From assembly GCF_019973375.1 (NCBI RefSeq), contig NZ_BPTV01000001.1, forward strand, positions 1,426,001 to 1,490,000: DNA of 64,000 nt, read 5' to 3'. This stretch comes from Prevotella lacticifex. Lineage in GTDB: Bacteria; Bacteroidota; Bacteroidia; Bacteroidales; Bacteroidaceae. Positions 34,257-42,223 of this stretch are shown in pieces (positions within the stretch are counted from its first letter, which is position 1; every line of letters starts with the position of its first letter). A program made the position numbers and the translations under genes. Under the pieces are notes generated by a model, which was not told where the DNA came from, did no database searches, and saw nothing but the letters and a program-made list of their open reading frames with translations.

Positions 34257-34519
34257 AAGCAAGCGACACTGTCATTTTCACCAACAGTGAGAAAGTAGGC
34301 AATTCGCCATACAGGTACGGGAGCGTCCACTATGGAGGCAAGCAGGTGGGGACATTCGAGTTTCCCAATATGAGGGGTAAGTACAGCATTGGTATCTACC
34401 CACACTTCTTTATGACTCGCGACACCGAAGAGCAGGCACGCGAGGACATTGCTCGCTGGCTGAATGAGAACAAAGTGACCTGTGATTGCTACTTAGGCAC
34501 ATCGGGGATTCCAATTTAA
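34253..34519 (+). CDS. hypothetical accessory protein
   Basis: The 88-aa protein is strand-rich (YRYGSVHYGGKQVGTFEF) with a C-terminal helix (EEQAREDIARWLNENKV). It overlaps the membrane-protein gene by 4 bp. Not recognised. Confidence 0.6.
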   Translation: MKASDTVIFTNSEKVGNSPYRYGSVHYGGKQVGTFEFPNMRGKYSIGIYPHFFMTRDTEEQAREDIARWLNENKVTCDCYLGTSGIPI

Positions 34520-34538
34520 CGAAACAGGAGGAATGACA

Positions 34539-35210
34539 ATGGCTACAAGAAACAATCAGACAATGGAGTTCATTTGTAACTGCCTTGTGTTTAATGATGA
34601 CTACATCGATAAGCTCTTCACGGAGTTTGACATCGACATGGATCAGAGCGAAGTGTATGATGCACTTGACGTTTGCCATGACAAGCAGGACTATCAGATG
34701 TTCGGCAATCTTATTATCGGAAAAGTCTTTGAGCATATTCAAGAAAGATATGTGGAGCAAGGGCTTGACGGTGACAAGTTTGACTGGAGTATCGATAACT
34801 GGTGTTCTGTGCTACGTTACGATGGCAAGGAGGTAAAGTATAAGCAGCAACTTGAAGGTATCATCCGCGAGAAGCGTGAAGCTGAGGAATGGGAGAAGTT
34901 ACGTAAGGCTCCCCGTGAGTTCCGTCTGTCAGCAGGAGACAAGCGCCAGTTGTTAGAATGGGGCTATCCCAGCAATGAACTTGAGCAGATAGAGATTGAA
35001 GCCAACGTCTGCACTTACGAGTTATACAGCCGCAAGGGTGACAAGCAGGGCAATATTGACCGAGACGAAGCCATCCGCATACTGGGTCGTAAGGAATGGC
35101 TCTCCGGCATCAGCCGCACAGCATTCCACTGGAGCGCAGGCAGGGAGAACAAGTCTGGCACTAAGCATGTCAGCTTCGAGAGCGGTCTGCCGGGAAGGTA
35201 TAATCATTAA
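34539..35210 (+). CDS. hypothetical accessory protein
   Basis: ATG 34539 is chosen (223 aa) because an AGGAGG site at 34526-34531 is 7 nt away, whereas the alternative ATG at 34533 is only 1 nt from it. The protein is acidic at the N-terminus, with a Lys/Glu helix near 105-130 (EGIIREKREAEEWEKLRK) and RAFHW/SAGRENKSG motifs near the end. No known family. Confidence 0.6.
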   Translation: MATRNNQTMEFICNCLVFNDDYIDKLFTEFDIDMDQSEVYDALDVCHDKQDYQMFGNLIIGKVFEHIQERYVEQGLDGDKFDWSIDNWCSVLRYDGKEVKYKQQLEGIIREKREAEEWEKLRKAPREFRLSAGDKRQLLEWGYPSNELEQIEIEANVCTYELYSRKGDKQGNIDRDEAIRILGRKEWLSGISRTAFHWSAGRENKSGTKHVSFESGLPGRYNH

Positions 35211-35228
35211 ATAACGAAACGATAAATC

Positions 35229-35576
35229 ATGGAAAAAGAAAGGTTTAACGAATTACTCAAAGAGTTATTCAAGGCAGTAAAAGAGAAGACCTTGTTAATC
35301 ATCATCGACTCCGCATCAAAGTATGATAAAGCTGTGTTCTCGCTTGTTTCTTTCAAAGAAAAGAACAGCCCTGGACCTGGCTACACTTCATATGCTCCTT
35401 TGCTCAAGGAAATAGGGCTGAAAAACTATCGTGGAGAGTCTGAACTATTCGTGACTCATTGTGCCGGACGTTTCTCGCTCTATATTCTTGACAACATCGG
35501 AATACTCCTGATGGTAAAAGGTGTGAAGCTGCCAAAAAGATGGCATGACCAAATCCAGTCACAGAATTGTATTTAA
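35229..35576 (+). CDS. hypothetical accessory protein
   Basis: The 115-aa protein has an amphipathic N-terminal helix, a basic middle and a C-terminal hydrophobic strand pair (FSLYILDNIGILLMVKGV). No motif identified. Confidence 0.6.
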   Translation: MEKERFNELLKELFKAVKEKTLLIIIDSASKYDKAVFSLVSFKEKNSPGPGYTSYAPLLKEIGLKNYRGESELFVTHCAGRFSLYILDNIGILLMVKGVKLPKRWHDQIQSQNCI

Positions 35577-35594
35577 CCAAAAGACTCTGCAATC

Positions 35595-36305
35595 ATGAAC
35601 AAATTAGAAGAACTTGCGAAAAGAGTTGACGAAATAGCACGGCAGCTTGGATTTGAGGTGGAGAGAACGGTGGAGACTATCGCGTTCTACCATTACAAAG
35701 AAAATGGTGAGTACAAGCCAAATGCGAAGGGTGAGACTCTCATTGTCGATGTGGGCTACTGCTCCAACTTCGGAAAAGGAACATACGATCTTCCCTGGTG
35801 TTGGTATAAGAGCGGAAAGACTGAGGAGTTTATGCCAGAGTATTGGGGTCTCAACACGTATGTTACCGATAAGGACGGACAGTGTTGGGGAGGTTACAAT
35901 CCCACAGTAAAGCTCAGTAAGGACCGGAAAAGGCAGGTAATAGACTTCGATTGGCATTTCTCTGCCACTGAAGAGAACTTCAAGAGACTTCTTGAAGAGG
36001 TTCTCAGAAGGTTTAACACATCGGACAGTGAAAGGGAACGGCAAGATTTTGTTAAAAAGCACAAGACTTTTGTGTCCCTCCGCTCACAGAGCATATGGAA
36101 TGGCGAGCAGTTGAAGCAGCATTTCACTCAGTCCGAGTTGATAAACCATCTTCTTCTTTCAGAGGAAATGTACTATCTTTGGAGGGAGAATGATGTGGTG
36201 AAGATATTGGACTACGTGCAGGATGCCTATCCCGAAACCACTGCGGAAGATATACGTCGAGTATATGAAGCCAACAAGGACTTCATTTGCAGCATCTACG
36301 GATAA
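35595..36305 (+). CDS. hypothetical accessory protein
   Basis: The 236-aa protein is rich in W/Y/K (DLPWCWYKSG, YWGLNTYV) with a C-terminal helical region (MYYLWRENDVVKILDYVQD). A cysteine near residue 55 and another at the C-terminal tip are isolated. Unknown function. Confidence 0.6.
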   Translation: MNKLEELAKRVDEIARQLGFEVERTVETIAFYHYKENGEYKPNAKGETLIVDVGYCSNFGKGTYDLPWCWYKSGKTEEFMPEYWGLNTYVTDKDGQCWGGYNPTVKLSKDRKRQVIDFDWHFSATEENFKRLLEEVLRRFNTSDSERERQDFVKKHKTFVSLRSQSIWNGEQLKQHFTQSELINHLLLSEEMYYLWRENDVVKILDYVQDAYPETTAEDIRRVYEANKDFICSIYG

Positions 36306-36333
36306 TCATGGGACTTATAAATATATTCAAATT

Positions 36334-36978
36334 ATGAAGAAACAAATCAATATTGCAGTTGACATCGAGACACTCTCAAAGCGTTCAACTGCAGCAATCA
36401 TCGGTATTGCAGCAAGGGCATTCGACCCCAATGGTGGTTGTGTCGAAGGAGAGGAGAAAGGCTTTCATGTAGCCATAGACGCAACGTCATGCGCCATGTT
36501 CGGCATGGACTTCGATCCTGGCACCGTGGAATGGTGGAGCAAGAAGCCAGAAGAAGTCAAGAAGCAGTTTGACAACACAGAGAAAATCAAGAGTGCACTC
36601 TCGCAACTTTCCATCTTCATCGAGGATATAAAGCTTGCGAACGATGCCGACGAGGTTATCATTTGGTGCCAGGGGACGGACTTTGACATTCCAATACTCC
36701 GTAACGCTTTCGTCTGTGTCAATAACGACAGGGAAGAAAAGACGCTGCCGTGGAAGTACAGCAATGTGCGAGACTCCAGAACATTCATCCTCGATACCAT
36801 CACGCGCTTTATCGCTCCTGGTACAGAAGACCCCTATTCGCTGATACCAAAACGTGAGGGCTGGAAGACGCACGATGCCCTTTCTGACGTGGATCAACTC
36901 ATTCACAACGTGGAGTGGGTGTCACGCAGATTGAACGATTTGCTTGTACAGAAAGGAGTGAAAGGAGGTGAAAGATGA
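36334..36978 (+). CDS. DEDD 3'-5' exonuclease
   Basis: The start is ATG 36334 (214 aa), since upstream in-frame codons overlap the preceding gene. Exo I is IAVDIETLS (Asp10, Glu12), Exo II is QGTDFDIPIL (Asp118), and Exo III is THDALSDVDQ (His180, Asp185). A MDFDPGTVEWWSKKP segment resembles the phage exoribonuclease/DexA-like group rather than polymerase proofreaders. The stop overlaps the radical SAM gene by 4 bp, so the two products may work together. Confidence 0.85.
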   Translation: MKKQINIAVDIETLSKRSTAAIIGIAARAFDPNGGCVEGEEKGFHVAIDATSCAMFGMDFDPGTVEWWSKKPEEVKKQFDNTEKIKSALSQLSIFIEDIKLANDADEVIIWCQGTDFDIPILRNAFVCVNNDREEKTLPWKYSNVRDSRTFILDTITRFIAPGTEDPYSLIPKREGWKTHDALSDVDQLIHNVEWVSRRLNDLLVQKGVKGGER

Positions 36979-37835
36979 AGCCAGAGGACACGGAAAAGAA
37001 GTGGAAGGGCAAGGCTATCTATGAGCCGTCTGGAGCAGCCTACGAATATTGCCACTGGGCATGCAACCTGTTCAACGGATGCACAAACAGGTGCGATTAT
37101 TGTTACAACCGCCACAGTATGACAGCTGGAATCCTCGGTGCAGAAGAGGTGTCTATTAAGAAGGCCCTGAAGGATGAGAAAACAGCTTTCTCTATATTTT
37201 GCAAGGAACTGAAGCTTATAAAGCCGATGATGAAACCAACAGAGTCCTTGTTCTTCTCATTTGTCAGTGACCCTATGCTTCCACAGAACAAGGCACTCAC
37301 CATGAGGTGTGTTATGGAAGCCCTGCGGAACAGAGTGAACGTACAGATTCTCACAAAGTGTTCTGACTGGGTGTATGATGAAGCAACGATTCGCCCACTC
37401 ATTCCTTACGCAAGGCATATCGCCATCGGCTTTACCATAACCGGTATGGACTCAATGGAGAGTTTCTGTATAAACAACACGGCAGAGCGCATCAAGGCAA
37501 TGGGAAAGTTGAAGGAATACGGTTTCCCTACATTTGCCAGCGTGGAGCCTGTCATCGGCATAGACAAGGCTATCTTAGCCGCTCGCAAGGCTTACCCTGT
37601 CTGTGACATGTTCAAGGTTGGACTGGTCAGCAAAATGGGTGTCAAGTTCACCAAGGAGCAGGTCATGGATCTCGTATATCGCATGCACATCTTCGTCCGT
37701 GACGGGACTGCTGTGTACTGGAAACAGAGCGTCCGTGAGATAGTCGGTAACGAGTATTGTGACTCCTGGAGTAACTCCGTGCCATCTGACTGGAGTCTTG
37801 TGCAACCGTGGGAGGAAGGAGGTCGTCATGAGTAG
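36975..37835 (+). CDS. radical SAM protein
   Basis: The 286-aa protein has the radical SAM cluster C-x3-C-x2-C at Cys36, Cys40 and Cys43 (CTNRCDYC), then a (beta/alpha) repeat body with FSFVSDPMLP, ILTKCSDW, IGFTITGMD and ASVEPVIG strands typical of SPL/DUF5131-like phage enzymes. It should use SAM to make a 5'-deoxyadenosyl radical; the substrate is unknown. Together with the overlapping exonuclease and the later ASCH-like gene, it suggests nucleic-acid processing. Confidence 0.85.
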   Translation: MKPEDTEKKWKGKAIYEPSGAAYEYCHWACNLFNGCTNRCDYCYNRHSMTAGILGAEEVSIKKALKDEKTAFSIFCKELKLIKPMMKPTESLFFSFVSDPMLPQNKALTMRCVMEALRNRVNVQILTKCSDWVYDEATIRPLIPYARHIAIGFTITGMDSMESFCINNTAERIKAMGKLKEYGFPTFASVEPVIGIDKAILAARKAYPVCDMFKVGLVSKMGVKFTKEQVMDLVYRMHIFVRDGTAVYWKQSVREIVGNEYCDSWSNSVPSDWSLVQPWEEGGRHE

Positions 37836-38049
37836 TTGTAAGAAACGTCTTATCGGAGAGTATCTCATAGCGATTGCGATAGCCTGCTGTGTCGTATGGC
37901 TTATCCTGATGCTGGTGTGTGACAAGACAATGGAGTGCCCGGAGTGTCATAGTCGATGCCGTGAGGTGCATCCACAGAACGCATGGGTGCTATGCCCTAA
38001 ATGCCTTTACAAATTTCAAGAACCAAAAGAAAAGACCCATGAAGATTAA
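37828..38049 (+). CDS. small membrane protein with zinc ribbon
   Basis: From ATG 37828 (preceded by GGAGGAAGGAGG) the product is 73 aa. A helix at about 11-32 (YLIAIAIACCVVWLILMLVC) spans the membrane; CPEC near 38 and CPKC near 57 form a C4 zinc site. It is embedded between the radical SAM gene and the ASCH paralogue, overlapping both. Confidence 0.6.
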   Translation: MSSCKKRLIGEYLIAIAIACCVVWLILMLVCDKTMECPECHSRCREVHPQNAWVLCPKCLYKFQEPKEKTHED

Positions 38050-38680
38050 GAAGCTTTATTTCAACGATGAGTACAAACAGACTCACAATGTTATAGACGG
38101 TCGTAAGACCCAGTTACGGAAACCCCTCAGCAACGTTGCTGTCAAAGCACTTGACGTGTTGAAGCGCAAGTTAAGCTTAGACACAGACAGCGGTGAAATA
38201 CTGGTACCGGACTTCTTTATAGAGAAGCACTCTCCGTTCCAAGTCGGTGAGGTGTATGCCGTGGCGCAGCCTTTGGAAGTAATCTGGAGGCATGAGAGCG
38301 CCATTGACGATAAGATATGTGACCGAAAGGAAACGCAGTTGCTCATCCAGTCGGCAAATGAATTGCAGAAGAGCAAAGGGTGGGCGAATAAGGTCTTTGC
38401 TCCTGCAGAGCTCATGCGATACAGGGTAGAGATTACAAACGTGCGCGTCAAGTACCTCAGCCATGTGACGGAGGAGGACGCGAAGGCAGAAGGTTGTCTC
38501 CCACTCGCAGAGGTGTTCAAGGGAGCGGAGTGTACAGGTTGGTGGCATGACGGCTTCAGCCTTAACACCTGTCAGACGCACGCAGAGACGTTTGAGGCTT
38601 TGTATCGTGCCATTCACGGAAACAAGGAATGGGAAGCAGACCCGCTTTGCTGGGTTGTTGACTTCAAGCTGGTAGGTTAA
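38039..38680 (+). CDS. ASCH-like domain protein, paralogue 3
   Basis: The start is ATG 38039 (213 aa). It shares with the proteins at 5757 and 7364 the order LYFND...NVIDGRKTQLRK, GEVYAVAQ, L-M-R-Y-R-V-E-I-T-N-V-R-V-K-Y-L and THVTEEDAKAEGC-like blocks (here SHVTEEDAKAEGC), ending PLCWVVDFKLV. It is the third and most diverged copy. The ASCH label is moderately sure. Confidence 0.65.
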   Translation: MKIKKLYFNDEYKQTHNVIDGRKTQLRKPLSNVAVKALDVLKRKLSLDTDSGEILVPDFFIEKHSPFQVGEVYAVAQPLEVIWRHESAIDDKICDRKETQLLIQSANELQKSKGWANKVFAPAELMRYRVEITNVRVKYLSHVTEEDAKAEGCLPLAEVFKGAECTGWWHDGFSLNTCQTHAETFEALYRAIHGNKEWEADPLCWVVDFKLVG

Positions 38681-38692
38681 TTCTCGCGCATG

Positions 38693-38724
38693 AGGAGTGG
38701 TTGTTCGGCAGTCACTCCTTTTTT
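38693..38724 (+). terminator. Rho-independent terminator
   Basis: AGGAGTG and CACTCCT form a 7-bp stem with a 13-nt loop, followed by a run of six T. It ends the P3 operon. Confidence 0.8.
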
Positions 38725-38757
38725 ATGTAACCTCTTGTCTATCAGCCGAAAAAAGTT

Positions 38758-38837
38758 GCATATTTGATAAAAATAATTGCCCAAAAGTTTGCATATTTGA
38801 TAAAATTGTCGTACCTTTGTGGTAGCAAATAAGATAA
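38758..38837 (+). promoter_or_regulatory. promoter cassette P4
   Basis: 13-bp repeats start at 38758, 38791 and 38825. TTTG is at 38788-38791 and TACCTTTG at 38812-38819. The leader to ATG 38867 is shared with P5. Confidence 0.85.
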
Positions 38838-38866
38838 ATAAGTTATCACTTAAAACTCCAAACATT

Positions 38867-39208
38867 ATGGCAACTACAACATCAAAGAACAACGTGAGAA
38901 TTAACAAGAGTATGGTAATGAAAGCCGCTTGGCAGGTTCTCAAGAGCAAGCAGGCAAAGGACTTGGCAGAAGCTCTCGCAAAGGCATGGAAGGCTTACAA
39001 GCTGAAAGCAAAGATGGCTCTCGGTGTCGTGAAGTTCGTTTTCAAAAAGACCAACGGAGAGATTCGCCAAGCAGTCGGCACGCTTGCCAACAACATGTAC
39101 CAGTACGATTTCAAGGGAACTGGCTATGCAAGTCCTGCAAGCTGCATCCGTTACTTCGATCTGGAGCGTAAGGCATTCCGTTCTTTCACAGTAGCATCGC
39201 TCCTTTGA
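38867..39208 (+). CDS. DUF2693/SH3-like (WYL-type) small protein
   Basis: From ATG 38867 the product is 113 aa. The helical basic N-terminus precedes VKFVFKKTNGEIRQAVGTL and CIRYFDLERKAFRSFTVASLL. That last pattern is what I know as the Bacteroidetes SH3 beta-barrel/DUF2693 family. Such proteins may bind nucleic acid or act as ligand sensors. The function is unproven. Confidence 0.7.
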   Translation: MATTTSKNNVRINKSMVMKAAWQVLKSKQAKDLAEALAKAWKAYKLKAKMALGVVKFVFKKTNGEIRQAVGTLANNMYQYDFKGTGYASPASCIRYFDLERKAFRSFTVASLL

Positions 39209-39255
39209 GTATTGACAACTAACCTTGATAGGTTATAACTCAAACCAATATAACT

Positions 39256-39531
39256 ATGGCAAAATTAAATTCGGAACAGGCGACCACTTTCGCCAAAGAT
39301 TTGAAGAGCTACATCGGTGACACCACTGAGGAATGCTCATGTGAAGTTAACGTCGTGGACGGTGGAAACGGAGCCTCGGGCATCGAGGTAGTTCCTGGGG
39401 CAATGAACACAAGCGGTTCTATCTACCACATGGAGGAGGTAGTGGACTTCTGCAGAGGTCGTCACCTTAACTTCTGGGTAGGAGCCCGTGAGTCGGGAGG
39501 TTACCCACACGCATTCGTTCATATTTACTAA
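39256..39531 (+). CDS. small hypothetical protein
   Basis: The 91-aa protein has paired strands (CEVNVVDGGNGASGIEVV; HAFVHIY) and a central helix (YHMEEVVDFC). No recognised family. A terminator follows. Confidence 0.6.
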   Translation: MAKLNSEQATTFAKDLKSYIGDTTEECSCEVNVVDGGNGASGIEVVPGAMNTSGSIYHMEEVVDFCRGRHLNFWVGARESGGYPHAFVHIY

Positions 39532-39588
39532 CAAATGCTCGCTCGCTCAATAGCTGCCATGATTTAACTAAAACTGCGAGCCGGCATC

Positions 39589-39623
39589 GGGGGAGGCTTC
39601 GCAAGTGGTCTCCCCCTCTTTCT
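39589..39623 (+). terminator. Rho-independent terminator
   Basis: GGGGGAG pairs with CTCCCCC (7 bp) around a loop with an internal CTT/AAG mini-stem, then TCTTTCT. A GCAAATAAGAT element follows at 39628, immediately before the next ATG. Confidence 0.7.
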
Positions 39624-39638
39624 AAAAGCAAATAAGAT

Positions 39639-39941
39639 ATGATACTTTCCAAAGAAACCATCGAGCAAATCAATGACACGATTGAGAACTACGACCTCGA
39701 CGATGAGTACTCCACTGGTCATGAGATAGAGATTGAAGTGGGAAGCATATTGCTTTTCATCACATTCACGCTATGGGCTACGTTGCATGAGGAGCGAATG
39801 GTTCATACAGAAGTGCCACCGCCAAACATAGAGTATTTCTCATACTACGAGTTTGACGATGCTGAGATAACGGAGATTGTCGCCTACGATGAGGATGGCG
39901 ATGAGGTAGAAATAGAGAACAAGAAAGCACTGAAATACTAA
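39639..39941 (+). CDS. small acidic hypothetical protein
   Basis: The 100-aa protein is very acidic, with a short hydrophobic stretch (ILLFITFTLWATL) near residues 38-50 that may be a strand pair rather than a membrane helix. The ATG lies directly after GCAAATAAGAT with no spacer, so the start depends on that context. Confidence 0.55.
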   Translation: MILSKETIEQINDTIENYDLDDEYSTGHEIEIEVGSILLFITFTLWATLHEERMVHTEVPPPNIEYFSYYEFDDAEITEIVAYDEDGDEVEIENKKALKY

Positions 39942-39953
39942 AATGTAATAATC

Positions 39954-41087
39954 ATGGAAATTCTAACAAGTTTCAACTGCAACAGAGCAGTCAAGGTACG
40001 AGAGACAGTCGTGCCGGAAGTCATTTACAAGTTCGAGCCAAGAGGCTACAAAGAGCGTGGTGCCGGCTTGTATGACAATGTTTACCACGTCCTCACCAAC
40101 GAGTCCACAGGAGAGGTCGTGAAGATCAATGTGGATGCAACCGCCATCATGAAACAGTATGAGGTCGTAGAGTTCAACGGCAAGCGTCACCTCGCAGACC
40201 TCTATAAAGCCGCAATCAATGCCCACCAGTGGTCCTCACACGACCCGGAACGTGCCGCCAGAGTGGAGATTCACGGCTATGAGGATGAGCTCAACTCTGA
40301 CATGGAGAAGATACCAGCCGAATACCAGGATGAGTATTGTACCAAGTTCCAGCAATGGGTGGCAGACATCTTGTCAAAGGAAAGCCGGATTGCAAGCTCT
40401 TTCGTAACAGGTCCTGCGAACTTCAACGTCAGAAGGAACGAGAAGGCAAACAACTCCTATCATAAAGCCTGCAGCGACTTCGCAGAATGGCGAGAAAAGC
40501 GCATCAAGGCTATTGAGCGTGCCATCGAGAGGGAGAAGCCGGAGGAACAGCGTATCGAAGAGCGCTGGGCGACAGTGTGTGCCGGGTTAGACGAGACAGC
40601 GAAGAACATCAAGGAAATCGATGAGAATAACGCGCCCTATCACCGTGCCTTGTTTGTCAATTCTCTTTACGGCAAAGCAGAGACTCTTGCCAAGAATGGC
40701 GATAAGGCACTGCTCGATCGGTATGTTGAGCGCATCAAAGAATGGAACGAGAAGCTGAAGAAGCCGCTCTTCACATCACGTCACAAGTTCTGGCAGTTAC
40801 AGGAACTCTGCGAAAAGAAGATTGCAAGGACGGAGGCACTTGCCGGACGCGAGAATGTGGAGATAAAGAAAGATGGCTACACCATCGTCAAGAACTTCGC
40901 TGCTGACCGCCTGCAAATCATCTTTGATGGCAAGCCAGACAGGGAGACTATCAGCAAGCTCAAAAGCAACGGCTTCCGATGGTCGCCCTCCAATATGGCA
41001 TGGCAGCGACAGCTTACCATCAACTCCTACTACTCAGCATCGAGGGTGGTAGATGTGTCATACGAAGAACTCAGAGCCGCCAAGTAA
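39954..41087 (+). CDS. large accessory protein of mobile-element type
   Basis: The 377-aa protein has an N-terminal alpha/beta part, a long charged helical centre (EWREKRIKAIERAIEREKPEE), and a C-terminal FDGKPDRETISKLKSNGFRWSP...AWQRQLT motif. I know that C-terminal motif from polyvalent/LPD-type proteins in Bacteroidetes phages and conjugative elements. Such proteins are thought to enter with phage or plasmid DNA, but a direct role is not shown. Confidence 0.65.
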   Translation: MEILTSFNCNRAVKVRETVVPEVIYKFEPRGYKERGAGLYDNVYHVLTNESTGEVVKINVDATAIMKQYEVVEFNGKRHLADLYKAAINAHQWSSHDPERAARVEIHGYEDELNSDMEKIPAEYQDEYCTKFQQWVADILSKESRIASSFVTGPANFNVRRNEKANNSYHKACSDFAEWREKRIKAIERAIEREKPEEQRIEERWATVCAGLDETAKNIKEIDENNAPYHRALFVNSLYGKAETLAKNGDKALLDRYVERIKEWNEKLKKPLFTSRHKFWQLQELCEKKIARTEALAGRENVEIKKDGYTIVKNFAADRLQIIFDGKPDRETISKLKSNGFRWSPSNMAWQRQLTINSYYSASRVVDVSYEELRAAK

Positions 41088-41114
41088 GTCCAGGCGAGCA
41101 TTCAATGTCACAGA

Positions 41115-41148
41115 AAGGGTTGTCTTTCCACGAGGATTGGCAACCCTT
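41115..41148 (+). terminator. hairpin terminator before P5
   Basis: AAGGGTTG and CAACCCTT form an 8-bp stem with an 18-nt loop, then AACTCTTTG. The T-run is weak. Confidence 0.5.
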
Positions 41149-41177
41149 AACTCTTTGTCTATCAACGAAAAAAAGTT

Positions 41178-41257
41178 GCATATTTGATAAAAATAATTGC
41201 CCAAAAGTTTGCATATTTGATAAAATTGTCGTACCTTTGTGGTAGCAAATAAGATAA
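41178..41257 (+). promoter_or_regulatory. promoter cassette P5
   Basis: 13-bp repeats start at 41178, 41211 and 41245. TTTG is at 41208-41211 and TACCTTTG at 41232-41239. From about 41173 to the ATG at 41287 it is almost identical to P4, a duplicated regulatory segment of over 100 bp. Confidence 0.85.
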
Positions 41258-41286
41258 ATAAGTTATCACTTAAAACTCCAAACATT

Positions 41287-41751
41287 ATGACAACTTTAAA
41301 GAACATCGCAAAGAAGTACAACCTCTCAGAAGAGGAAGTTAAGAACATCAAGCGCGAGGTACGTCTTGACACCTACGCAAGTATCTTCAACCGCTACATG
41401 AAAATGGAGTCATCACAACTTGACGAAGAGATTCCGCAGTTGATGCTCACCCTCATCGACAAGGAGTTTGATGACGAGCGAGAGGAAGCAGAATGGCAAA
41501 ACGAGCACATCTTCCTCGATGCAACGGACTTCGAGCTGGCAGTGGAATATGTCAGAGGGAATGTTGACATGAAGCGCGTAAGAGAGGTGGAAGCCATTCT
41601 CGGTTCACAGAACATGGAACTCGCTGACGTTGACGAGGAGCTTGACGAACAGATCTACGACCTCATGGAGGAGTACGGAGCAAACAATGACCTCGGAGAA
41701 GGCTGGTGGCTCAGCCAGGGAACTACAGAAGATGTTATCAACCAGCTTTAA
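41287..41751 (+). CDS. acidic helical hypothetical protein
   Basis: From ATG 41287 the product is 154 aa, starting MTTLKNIAKKYNLSEEEV. It is strongly acidic and mostly helical with no cysteine or motif. It could be a DNA-mimic or anti-defence protein by charge alone; that is speculation. Confidence 0.6.
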   Translation: MTTLKNIAKKYNLSEEEVKNIKREVRLDTYASIFNRYMKMESSQLDEEIPQLMLTLIDKEFDDEREEAEWQNEHIFLDATDFELAVEYVRGNVDMKRVREVEAILGSQNMELADVDEELDEQIYDLMEEYGANNDLGEGWWLSQGTTEDVINQL

Positions 41752-41761
41752 TTGAACAGAC

Positions 41762-41887
41762 ATGAACTCGCCATTCACAAGAGAAGAGCAGGACTTCGCA
41801 AGAAGCGTCAAGAGACTTTCTACTGGAGTCGAGAAGTTAGTTGAATTGCTTGAACGCATTGAAGCCAAGTTGGATAATCAAAAATAA
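41762..41887 (+). CDS. 41-aa helical peptide
   Basis: An ATG-to-TAA frame of 41 codons reads MNSPFTREEQDFARSVKR and then a leucine-rich heptad-like helix (VEKLVELLERIEAKL). The 10-nt gap before it and 11-nt gap after it match the operon spacing, and it fills an otherwise empty 147-nt gap. Likely a real small protein with a coiled-coil tail. Confidence 0.5.
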   Translation: MNSPFTREEQDFARSVKRLSTGVEKLVELLERIEAKLDNQK

Positions 41888-41898
41888 TATCGTTGCAT

Positions 41899-42222
41899 AT
41901 GAGAACAAAAGCACAGTCATTAGAAATTCTCACTCGCTACGCAAAGGCGAGGCTCAAGAATGAGAAGTTTGTATTTTGCATCGCTGGAGTCGTTAACTAC
42001 GATGGCAAGGAATGGGGCATTTACTCCCTTGCCGATTGCACAACCATTCCGGAGCACCGAGGACGCTTGTTCCTCCGTCTCCAGCGCACCGAGGGTTACA
42101 CCACCAGAGAATGTGAGGCATGGCTTGACGAGTTGGACAAGGAGAGTCTTGACCGCATGGTTAGCAGGACTCACGAACTCTTCAAGGAGCAGATTGAACC
42201 GTACATCGTAACAGCAGAGTGA
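41899..42222 (+). CDS. hypothetical accessory protein
   Basis: From ATG 41899 (107 aa) the protein has a helical basic N-terminus, a strand region (FVFCIAGVVNYDGKEWGIYSL) and a helical end. The next gene starts 1 nt after its stop. Not recognised. Confidence 0.6.
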   Translation: MRTKAQSLEILTRYAKARLKNEKFVFCIAGVVNYDGKEWGIYSLADCTTIPEHRGRLFLRLQRTEGYTTRECEAWLDELDKESLDRMVSRTHELFKEQIEPYIVTAE

Positions 42223-42223
42223 C

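Noticed and set aside
36223..36333. Extended start of the DEDD exonuclease
   Set aside because: Overlaps the preceding gene by over 80 nt; Exo I lies correctly close to the start only with ATG 36334.
38819..38866. Extended start of the 38867 gene (and the same at 41239)
   Set aside because: The extra codons (MVANKINKLSLKTPNI in both) are the translated promoter leader of two near-identical cassettes, not protein sequence.
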